This document shows positions 1 through 6,136 of a DNA stretch of 14,960 nucleotides, piece by piece. The translations under genes were made by a program, and so were the position numbers. How positions within the stretch are numbered: position 1 is the first letter of the stretch; each line of letters begins with the position of its first letter. Under the pieces are notes generated by a model that was not told where the DNA came from, searched no databases, and saw only the letters and a program-made list of their open reading frames with translations. The stretch comes from an uncultured Oscillospiraceae bacterium (GTDB taxonomy: Bacteria; Bacillota; Clostridia; Oscillospirales; Oscillospiraceae): positions 1 through 14,960 of the forward strand of contig CAAEDD010000053.1 in the NCBI GenBank assembly GCA_900754515.1, written 5' to 3'.

Positions 1-31
1 AAAGTCAACAAGGCGAAATTTCAAGTGGCTC

Positions 32-60
32 TTGTTATCTGCGCCGCTTTGTGTTAAAAT
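32..60 (+). promoter_or_regulatory. Sigma-A-type promoter of the pcrA-like gene
   Basis: A -35 box TTGTTA (32-37) and a -10 box TAAAAT (55-60) are separated by 17 bases. Only seven bases lie between the -10 box and the ATG at 68, so transcription should begin at or within a base or two of the start codon. No Shine-Dalgarno-like sequence precedes the ATG. The boxes are seen directly; promoter activity is inferred. Confidence 0.6.
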
Positions 61-67
61 CTTCGCC

Positions 68-2443
68 ATGAAAACTGATTTTGAAAAAAGATATATCGAA
101 GCCCGCAGAGCGGTGATCAGCGGGGACTTTAAACAGCTTAATCCCATGCAGCGGCAGGCGGTGCTCAGCGCCGAAGGGCCGCTGCTTATTCTGGCTGGAG
201 CCGGCAGCGGAAAGACCACAGTGCTTATAAACCGGATTGCAAATCTACTGAAATACGGCAAGGCGGCGGACACGGAGGAGATTCCACCGGATGCTGATGA
301 AAAGAAGCTGGAGATATTGCTCCGGGGGGGCGAAGAGGCGGAGGCCCTGGCAGCCTACGAGCCGGTGGAGCCCTGGCGCATTCTGGCCATCACCTTTACC
401 AATAAGGCCGCGGGAGAACTGAAGGAGCGCCTGGAGCGCATGCTGGGGGAGAAGGCAAACGATATCTGGGCCTGCACTTTTCACTCCGCCTGTGTGCGCA
501 TACTGCGCCGTGATGCGGAAAAGCTGGGCTTTACTTCCAGCTTCAGCATTTACGACACCTCCGACAGTCTCAGCCTTTTAAAGCACATAATAAAGGACAT
601 GGACCTGGACGATAAGATGTTCCCGGCAAAATCCCTGCTTGGGGAGATAAGCCGGGCCAAGGACAGCCGCATCGGCGCCGCCGAGTACTTGGACTCTGCC
701 CGGAAGAGCGGGGATATCCGCCGTATCCGCTATGGCGAGATATACAGCGAGTATATGCGCCGGATGTTTTCCGCAAACGCCATGGACTTTGACGATCTGA
801 TCTTCTTTACTGTGAAGCTGCTTGAGGAGCAGGAGGACGTGAGAGGCTACTGGCAGCGGAGATTCAAATACGTGCTGATAGACGAGTACCAGGATACCAA
901 CCACCTGCAGTATTTGCTGTCCTCCCTGTTGGCCGGGGGCTGGGGCAACATCTGCGTGGTGGGTGACGACGACCAGAGCATATATAAGTTCCGGGGCGCC
1001 ACCATTGAGAATATTCTCTCCTTTGAGCAGCAGTACAAGGGCTGCCGCACCATACGCCTGGAACAGAATTACCGCAGCACCACCCACATTCTTGATGCGG
1101 CAAACGCTGTCATCCGCCATAATCTGGGCCGTAAGGGCAAGGAGCTTTGGTCTGATCAGGGCAGCGGAGAGCTGCTGGAGCTTTATGTGGCGGACAATGA
1201 ACATGACGAGGCTCAGTACGTGGCCTCAAAGATAATGGCCGACTATGGCCGAGGGGCCAATTGGCGGGATAGTGCTGTGCTGTACAGAATGAATGCCCAG
1301 TCCAACCAGCTGGAATATGCCTTCAAGCGCAACGGCATACCCTACCGAATTATCGGAGGCACCCGTTTCTTTGACCGAGCCGAGGTAAAGGACGTGCTGG
1401 CCTACCTCTGCCTTATCGCCTCCAGCTCCGATGATCTGCGTCTGAGCCGGATAATCAATAGTCCGCCCCGGGGCATAGGGGAACGTACCGTGGAACAGGT
1501 ACGGCAACTGGCCGGAGATGAGGATTGCTCCATGTTCGATATCCTGTGCCGGGCGGAGAGCTATCCCCAGCTTCAACGCTCCGGATTGCGGCTGCGGCAG
1601 TTTGCCGCCATGATAAAGGAGCTCCAGAGCTTTGCCAGGGACAACAGCCCCGACGCCATCTTCGACGAGCTGATGGAAAAGACCGGGTACATACGCTCCC
1701 TGGAGGAAAAGAATACCGTGGAAGATACCGCCAGGGCAGAGAACGTAAAGGAACTCAAAACCAGTATTCTCAGCTATATGAAGGAGTCTGGAGACGAGAG
1801 CCTGGACGGCTATCTGGCAAATGTGGCCCTGTATACAGACATGGATAATTATGATAAGGAAGCCGACTGTGTGGTCATGATGACCATGCATTCCGCCAAG
1901 GGCCTGGAATTTCCAAGCGTGTTCATCGTGGGAATGGAGGAGGGCATCTTCCCCGGCGTCCGGGCCATAGGTGAACAGGACGAAATGGAAGAGGAGAGGC
2001 GTCTGTGCTATGTGGCTCTGACTCGGGCCAAGGAGCAGCTGCACCTGGTCTGCGCCCGGCAGCGCATGCTTTTTGGCCGGACCACCTCAAACCGTGTTTC
2101 CCGCTTTGTGGATGAAATACCTGAAGAACATATAAGAAAAAATATTCCCAGAGGCTACGGCTACGGAGAGCGGAGCCGGGTCCAGTCGGAATTTGCTAGA
2201 CACGGAACAGCCAGGACCGTTCACAATCCGGTGTCCGCCCCAAGCGCAGTGAAGGCACCTGCGCCACAAAAGATGCCTGATTTCAAGCTGGGCGACAAGG
2301 TGCGTCATAAGGCTTTTGGCCCCGGCGTTATAAATAAACTCACCCCAATGGGGGGAGACTATCTCATAGAAATCAACTTTGAAAGCGCCGGTACCAAGAA
2401 GCTGATGCTCCGGGCAGCGGCCCAGTTTATGACTAAGGAATAG
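68..2443 (+). CDS. pcrA: ATP-dependent DNA helicase PcrA/UvrD (superfamily 1A)
   Basis: A 3'-5' DNA helicase of the UvrD/PcrA/Rep family, acting in nucleotide-excision repair, replication restart and removal of RecA or stalled polymerase. From the ATG at 68 it has 791 residues. The Q motif (LNPMQRQAV, about 24-32), Walker A AGAGSGKTT (43-51), motif Ia ITFTNKAA, motif II DEYQDT (from 272), motif III VVGDDDQSIYKFRGA, motif IV LEQNYRS, motif V TMHSAKGLEF and motif VI YVALTRAKEQL are all present and intact. The C-terminus (FKLGDKVRHKAFGPGVI onward) is the Tudor-like domain that PcrA uses to bind RNA polymerase. About 37 acidic residues are inserted between motifs I and Ia, making the protein longer than the usual 720-750. 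An upstream in-frame start at 32 would fall inside the promoter, so ATG 68 is preferred. It probably forms an operon with the transporter gene 6 bases downstream. Confidence 0.96.
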   Translation: MKTDFEKRYIEARRAVISGDFKQLNPMQRQAVLSAEGPLLILAGAGSGKTTVLINRIANLLKYGKAADTEEIPPDADEKKLEILLRGGEEAEALAAYEPVEPWRILAITFTNKAAGELKERLERMLGEKANDIWACTFHSACVRILRRDAEKLGFTSSFSIYDTSDSLSLLKHIIKDMDLDDKMFPAKSLLGEISRAKDSRIGAAEYLDSARKSGDIRRIRYGEIYSEYMRRMFSANAMDFDDLIFFTVKLLEEQEDVRGYWQRRFKYVLIDEYQDTNHLQYLLSSLLAGGWGNICVVGDDDQSIYKFRGATIENILSFEQQYKGCRTIRLEQNYRSTTHILDAANAVIRHNLGRKGKELWSDQGSGELLELYVADNEHDEAQYVASKIMADYGRGANWRDSAVLYRMNAQSNQLEYAFKRNGIPYRIIGGTRFFDRAEVKDVLAYLCLIASSSDDLRLSRIINSPPRGIGERTVEQVRQLAGDEDCSMFDILCRAESYPQLQRSGLRLRQFAAMIKELQSFARDNSPDAIFDELMEKTGYIRSLEEKNTVEDTARAENVKELKTSILSYMKESGDESLDGYLANVALYTDMDNYDKEADCVVMMTMHSAKGLEFPSVFIVGMEEGIFPGVRAIGEQDEMEEERRLCYVALTRAKEQLHLVCARQRMLFGRTTSNRVSRFVDEIPEEHIRKNIPRGYGYGERSRVQSEFARHGTARTVHNPVSAPSAVKAPAPQKMPDFKLGDKVRHKAFGPGVINKLTPMGGDYLIEINFESAGTKKLMLRAAAQFMTKE

Positions 2444-2449
2444 AGAAAG

Positions 2450-3337
2450 ATGAAAGGAAAAGGATTACAGGGCAGGTTGGCTCTGCTGCTGTGTGCAATA
2501 ATCTGGGGCACCTCTTTTGTGGTGCTGAAAAACACTTTGAACAGTATAGGCACCATGTGGGTGCTGTCCATACGCTTTACCGTGTCCGCATTGCTGCTGG
2601 GCGCAGCAGCAGGTAAGCGGCTAAAGAATGTGAGCCACCGCTGTATCCAGGGGGGTGCCCTGGCTGGCTTGAGCCTGGCCCTGGCCTATATAGTTCAGAC
2701 CTATGGCCTGGTATATACCACTCCGGGGAAAAATGCATTTCTTACCGCAACCTATTGCGTGCTTACCCCCTTTCTGGCCTGGCTGGTGTATAAGCGCCGG
2801 CCCGGCCTTGCCAATGTGCTGGCCGCCTTCCTGTGTGTTACGGGCATCGGCTTCGTCTCTCTCACCGAGGGCCTGGGCAACGTAAATATAGGGGATATGC
2901 TCACTTTGATGTGCGGCTTTTTCTACGCCTTCCAGGTTATAATTCTGGAGCATTATAAGGACAGCGGCGAGGCCGTCACCATTTCCGTGGTGCAGTTTAC
3001 CGTTGCCGCCCTCATCTGCTGGGTGGGCGCCGTGCTCTTTGAGCCTGCCCCGGAGAATGTGTCCGTGGACGCCTGGTTGGGTATAGCCTACCTCAGCGTG
3101 GCCTGCACCGCCATTTGCTTCTTCCTCCAGGCCTGGGGCATACAGTATACCAATTCCTCCGTAGCAGCCATGATAATGACCTTGGAGAGTGTCTTCGGTG
3201 TCCTGACCTCCGTGCTGTTTTATGGCGAACTGGTCACCGGAAAGATGCTTCTGGGCTTTGTACTAATCTTCATGGCAGTTATCTTCAGTGAAGTGAAGCT
3301 GCCTTTCATAAAAGGCCACAAGCCGGACAGGGCCTGA
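2450..3337 (+). CDS. EamA/DMT-superfamily transporter
   Basis: A 295-residue integral membrane protein of the drug/metabolite transporter superfamily. The family shape is ten membrane helices made from two EamA repeats; the first starts with LLCAIIWGTSFVVLK, which carries the typical W-G-(T/S)-x-F signature, and the second starts near GDMLTLMCGFFYAFQVI. The late motif SVAAMIMTLESVFGVLTSVL matches the conserved helix 8-9 region, where E follows L before a V/F-rich helix. The substrate cannot be read from sequence; relatives move amino acids, nucleosides or other small metabolites, usually outward. The ATG sits 9 bases after AAGGAA (2435-2440), which overlaps the end of the helicase gene, so the two are probably co-transcribed. 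A strong hairpin terminator follows at 3381. Confidence 0.9.
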   Translation: MKGKGLQGRLALLLCAIIWGTSFVVLKNTLNSIGTMWVLSIRFTVSALLLGAAAGKRLKNVSHRCIQGGALAGLSLALAYIVQTYGLVYTTPGKNAFLTATYCVLTPFLAWLVYKRRPGLANVLAAFLCVTGIGFVSLTEGLGNVNIGDMLTLMCGFFYAFQVIILEHYKDSGEAVTISVVQFTVAALICWVGAVLFEPAPENVSVDAWLGIAYLSVACTAICFFLQAWGIQYTNSSVAAMIMTLESVFGVLTSVLFYGELVTGKMLLGFVLIFMAVIFSEVKLPFIKGHKPDRA

Positions 3338-3352
3338 GAGCGAAAACTAAGA

Positions 3353-3377
3353 GTCAACATAATTGAGTTGACATAAT
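3353..3377. repeat. Short paired repeat GTCAAC/GTTGAC
   Basis: GTCAACATAAT (3353-3363) is followed by GTTGACATAAT (3367-3377). The two 11-base units match at nine positions as direct repeats with a 14-base period. Their first six bases also form an inverted repeat (GTCAAC/GTTGAC). The pair lies between the transporter stop codon and the terminator. No function is assigned. Confidence 0.35.
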
Positions 3378-3380
3378 GTT

Positions 3381-3422
3381 AAAAAGACACATCCTGCATC
3401 TATCCGCAGGATGTGTCTTTTT
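3381..3422. terminator. Bidirectional intrinsic terminator between convergent genes
   Basis: A perfect 17-bp inverted repeat pairs 3381-3397 with 3406-3422 around an 8-base loop. It begins with AAAAA and ends with TTTTT, so each strand reads a GC-containing stem followed by a U-run. It lies between the plus-strand transporter gene and the minus-strand anti-sigma gene, whose stop codon is at 3437, and can end transcription from both sides. Confidence 0.92.
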
Positions 3423-3436
3423 GTGCCGGAAGGTTT

Positions 3437-4501
3437 TCAGTTCAGCTCAAGGGTGGTATCGCCTATGGTGATGGCCGTAACGGCGTGGATGTCAATAGTG
3501 TCTCGCCAGCTGCAATAGAAATAGGCTATGCCATTTTCATATTTCTGTATAGAGTCGCAGCCCGGGGCGGAAAAGTCCGAACCGTCGTCCATGTGCAGCG
3601 TGCCTCTTGTGACCTGGTCGGCGGCCCTGATCCAGGCCGTATTTTCATCCCTGTCCATCAGACTGAAATCCTCCATCTCCACCAGGAAATAAACTCCGGT
3701 GGCGCTCAGCTCTATTCCCAGCACCCGGCCTGTCCCATCATAGCCCTCCGGGGAAAACTCCAGGGGCCTGTCAAACAGGCACAGCCTTTTCTCCAGCTCC
3801 GGCGCTTCCACAGTGAAGCGGCCAATGAGCACATCGTCGGGGAAGAGCCTTACCGTGAGCTCTGCGTCGCCGCTTTCCCAAAACCGAGATGGATGGATAT
3901 AGCAGTGCATGGTGGCCGTCCTGGTCTGGGCATCGTAAAGGACATGCTCTTGGGTGATATCTGCGTAGCTTATCCCGCTGGGAGCAAGGCCGCTGTATAC
4001 CGGCTCGGCGTATACCCAGCGCTCACCGTCGTGGGATAGCTCTATGCACTCCTCGTCGGGGATCACATACCTGAAATCAATGGGGGAGATATTGAAATAA
4101 ATGTCAACGGTATTGGCGTAACTGACGGCGGACAGGGGAGTTACCCTGATATCCTCCACGCCGTCGCCCATGACTTCATCTCCGTCCTCCGGCAGGGGAT
4201 ATTCCACGTAGCTGTCGGTGCCGGTCTGGTCAACATGGTATTTCTCCCTCAGCTCCTGCTGACGTTGCCGGTTTATGCTGTAGCCTATGGCAAAGGCGGA
4301 CACGGCAAAGAAAGCGGATATTATTGCCGCTATCAGCAGCGTGCGCCCCAGGTTCCGGGATTTGGGCGGCTTTCTGCCGCTGTCTTGGACTTTGCTCAAC
4401 ACCATTCCCTTTATCCTGCGGGGGGCGACTTCATCATAGTCTGGGAGACTGATGCTGTCGTCGCTTATCAGCTCCATGAGCTCGCTTATCTTATATTCCA
4501 T
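3437..4501 (-). CDS. Membrane anti-sigma-factor-like protein with large extracytoplasmic domain
   Basis: The ATG at 4501 follows a strong AGGAGGGAGG ribosome site and overlaps the end of the sigma gene by 11 bases, which indicates translational coupling. The predicted protein has 354 residues. About 50 cytoplasmic residues (MEYKISELMELISDD and on) contain no cysteine, and then a single membrane helix spans about 54-74 (LLIAAIISAFFAVSAFAIGY). About 280 extracytoplasmic residues follow, acidic and apparently beta-rich. This layout, with the gene behind an ECF sigma gene, is that of a membrane anti-sigma factor that holds the sigma factor until an outside signal arrives. No H-x3-C-x2-C zinc anti-sigma motif is present. 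The ectodomain resembles DUF4179-type proteins in general shape, but I cannot confirm the family. An in-frame upstream ATG (4543) lies inside the sigma gene and is less likely. Confidence 0.75.
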   Translation of the reverse strand: MEYKISELMELISDDSISLPDYDEVAPRRIKGMVLSKVQDSGRKPPKSRNLGRTLLIAAIISAFFAVSAFAIGYSINRQRQQELREKYHVDQTGTDSYVEYPLPEDGDEVMGDGVEDIRVTPLSAVSYANTVDIYFNISPIDFRYVIPDEECIELSHDGERWVYAEPVYSGLAPSGISYADITQEHVLYDAQTRTATMHCYIHPSRFWESGDAELTVRLFPDDVLIGRFTVEAPELEKRLCLFDRPLEFSPEGYDGTGRVLGIELSATGVYFLVEMEDFSLMDRDENTAWIRAADQVTRGTLHMDDGSDFSAPGCDSIQKYENGIAYFYCSWRDTIDIHAVTAITIGDTTLELN

Positions 4502-5039
4502 CAATGCCGCCTCCCTCCTGCAAGCTGCGGCCCAGAGCCTCACGGCCCCGGCGCAGCTTGGTCTTTACCGTGGACTCGTTGATGCCCAGCTGCCGGGCAA
4601 TGTCCTTCACCTTTTGCCCGTAATAATAGTGGCGGAGGAATATCTCCCGCTCCGGGTAGGGCAGGCTGTCCACCGCCCGGCGGACTATCTGGGCCAGCTC
4701 CTTTTCAGTGTAAGCTGTCTCCGGGCCGGGAGAGTTTATTACCAGAATGTCCTCCTCAAAGGGAAGCTCCATATGCCGCTGCCTCAGCCGGTTCAGGGCC
4801 CTGTGCCGGGCCACGGCGCTGAGCCAGGGGCGCACCTTTCCGGGCCTGAGCTTTTCACGGCTTTCCCACATAGCCAGGAAAACATCTGCCGTAACCTCCT
4901 CGATATCTGCCTGACCCATGGACTGGCCGATCAGGCTGTGTACTATGCTGCTCACATAGCCGGTGTAGCGCTCAATAAACCAGCCCAGGGCCGCCTCGTC
5001 TCCGGCCTTCAGCCTTTTCAATGTCTTTCCTTCATCCAC
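4491..5039 (-). CDS. ECF-type RNA polymerase sigma factor (sigma-70 family)
   Basis: A small sigma factor with only regions 2 and 4, as in the ECF group. Region 2 includes DIEEVTADVFLAMWESREKLR followed by RPWLSAVARHRALNRLR. A short acidic linker leads to region 4, LPYPEREIFLRHYYYGQKVK then DIARQLGINESTVKTKLRRG, a helix-turn-helix for the -35 box. The start is uncertain: GTG 5039 (182 residues) has AGGTG six bases upstream, while GTG 5048 (185 residues) has only a weak site. The downstream anti-sigma-like gene overlaps it. An ECF-like promoter at 5084-5109 suggests positive autoregulation. Target genes cannot be deduced beyond this operon. Confidence 0.92.
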   Translation of the reverse strand: MDEGKTLKRLKAGDEAALGWFIERYTGYVSSIVHSLIGQSMGQADIEEVTADVFLAMWESREKLRPGKVRPWLSAVARHRALNRLRQRHMELPFEEDILVINSPGPETAYTEKELAQIVRRAVDSLPYPEREIFLRHYYYGQKVKDIARQLGINESTVKTKLRRGREALGRSLQEGGGIDGI

Positions 5040-5083
5040 GGCTTTCACCTGCTTTCTGTTGTTGAGGTCCCTCGCCTATAATA

Positions 5084-5109
5084 TACCGGAAATGGGGCGG
5101 AAGGTTTCA
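5084..5109 (-). promoter_or_regulatory. Candidate ECF-type autoregulatory promoter of the sigma operon
   Basis: Reading the minus strand, TGAAAC (5109-5104) is followed after 16 bases by GGTA (5087-5084) and then TATTATAGG. The -35 element and spacing closely resemble promoters of the sigma-W type (TGAAAC, N16, CGTA). A sigma-A reading of the same DNA (TTGAAA with TATATT) needs a 19-base spacer and fits less well. Use by the sigma factor encoded just downstream is inferred. Confidence 0.5.
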
Positions 5110-5113
5110 AAGG

Positions 5114-5133
5114 CGGGAAAATTTCCCGGAAAT
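5114..5133. repeat. Palindromic candidate operator between divergent promoters
   Basis: CGGGAAAATTTCCCG (5114-5128) is a perfect odd-length palindrome. It overlaps a second one, ATTTCCCGGAAAT (5121-5133). Both lie between the minus-strand sigma promoter and the plus-strand fliB-like promoter, a natural place for a regulator to bind. No known binding site is claimed. Confidence 0.4.
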
Positions 5134-5148
5134 AAATTTGTTCCTGCC

Positions 5149-5178
5149 TTGAAAAGCCGGAGACTTATATAGTAAAAT
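5149..5178 (+). promoter_or_regulatory. Promoter of the fliB-like gene
   Basis: TTGAAA (5149-5154) and TAAAAT (5173-5178) are separated by 18 bases. The expected transcription start, near 5185, falls at or just before the in-frame GTG (5186) and ATG (5195). The in-frame ATG at 5177 overlaps the -10 box and cannot be the start if this promoter is used. Confidence 0.5.
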
Positions 5179-5194
5179 GTCCCCGGTGATAATA

Positions 5195-6094
5195 ATGCTG
5201 TATGTAGAGCCGGATTTTTATGCTGACTTTCAATGTATTGCTTCCGCCTGCCGCCACAGCTGCTGCCTGGGCTGGGAGATAGATGTGGACGAGGATACGG
5301 CGCAGCTGTATAAAGAGTTGCCCGGCCCTCTGGGAGATGAACTAAGAGAGCAGCTCTGCCTTCTGCCAGAACCTCACTTTAAAATGACTGCCGACGGCCG
5401 CTGCCCTTTTCTCAATGATAAGGGCCTGTGCCGCCTCATCCTGGCCTATGGGGAGGATGTGCTCTGCGATATCTGCCGGGAGCATCCCAGATTTTATAAT
5501 GATTTCCCCCAGAGGCAGGAGGCGGGCCTGGGCCTCTGCTGTGAAGAGGTGGCGAGGCTGCTGCTGACAGGGGAGAAGCCCCTGAAGCTGATATACACCG
5601 TGGAGGGCGAGCCGGAGGAGAAAGAGCCGGAGCTCATCGCCCTGCGCCGGCAGCTTCTGGATACCCTGTCCCGGACGGAGCAGCCTATGGAAAAGCGGCT
5701 GGAGAGCTGCTGCGCACTGATGGACATGCCGAAAATTGATTTTGACATGAGTTACTGGCGGGACTTTTATCTGGGCCTGGAGCGTCTGGACGAGGATTGG
5801 ACGGCGGAGCTGAAAAGCCTCCATCCCCTGCCAGGGGAGCTGCCCGGGGATATGGCCCACACACGGCTGCTGCAATATCTCATCTACCGTCACTTTGCCT
5901 CTGCCGAAAACCGCCGGAAGGCGGCGCTGCTTTTGCAGTTTTGTATCCTGAGCCTGCACCTCATCTCCGCCCTGGAGCAGAGCGGGGGAGAGCTTACGGA
6001 GCTTGCCCGCCTGTATTCCTCGGAGATAGAGTATTCCGACGAGAACATAGGGCGGATAACAGAGGCAATAAGCCCTTTACTTTTCAGTGCCTAA
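5195..6094 (+). CDS. FliB-family lysine N-methylase
   Basis: A member of the FliB family, named for the Salmonella enzyme that N-methylates flagellin lysines. From ATG 5195 it has 299 residues. Two cysteine clusters typical of the family are visible: an N-terminal one, C14, C19, C23 and C24 (QCIASACRHSCCLGWEIDVD), and a central one, C70, C79, C91, C94, C115 and C116, in CPFLNDKGLC, LCDICREHPRF and GLGLCCEE. They are thought to bind a metal or iron-sulfur centre. The C-terminal half is helical and less conserved. No flagellar gene is nearby, and many non-flagellated Firmicutes carry such proteins, so the substrate here is unknown. The start is uncertain (5177, 5186 or 5195); ATG 5195 matches the usual family N-terminus best and lacks a ribosome site. 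Confidence 0.88.
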   Translation: MLYVEPDFYADFQCIASACRHSCCLGWEIDVDEDTAQLYKELPGPLGDELREQLCLLPEPHFKMTADGRCPFLNDKGLCRLILAYGEDVLCDICREHPRFYNDFPQRQEAGLGLCCEEVARLLLTGEKPLKLIYTVEGEPEEKEPELIALRRQLLDTLSRTEQPMEKRLESCCALMDMPKIDFDMSYWRDFYLGLERLDEDWTAELKSLHPLPGELPGDMAHTRLLQYLIYRHFASAENRRKAALLLQFCILSLHLISALEQSGGELTELARLYSSEIEYSDENIGRITEAISPLLFSA

Positions 6095-6104
6095 CATATA
6101 TAAT
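6076..6104 (+). promoter_or_regulatory. Promoter of prfC
   Basis: TTTACT (6076-6081), 17 bases, then a perfect TATAAT (6099-6104). It overlaps the last codons and stop of the fliB-like gene. It would give prfC its own transcript, with a leader of roughly 25 bases holding the ribosome site GAAGGAAGAAG (6122-6132). Confidence 0.6.
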
Positions 6105-6136
6105 ATCACGGTTAGATTATTTGAAGGAAGAAGATT

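Noticed and set aside
1226..2044. 272-codon open frame on the minus strand inside pcrA
   Set aside because: It is antisense to conserved helicase motifs and has a low-complexity, family-less translation; it is a by-product of GC-biased codon use.
3413..4039. 208-codon plus-strand frame opposite the anti-sigma gene
   Set aside because: It starts inside the terminator stem and is antisense to a gene with a good ribosome site and translational coupling.
4452..5081. 209-codon plus-strand frame opposite the sigma gene
   Set aside because: It is antisense to clearly recognisable sigma regions 2 and 4.
5077..5082. Perfect TATAAT on the plus strand upstream of the fliB-like gene
   Set aside because: No acceptable -35 lies 16-18 bases upstream; the TTGAAA/TAAAAT pair nearer the gene fits better.
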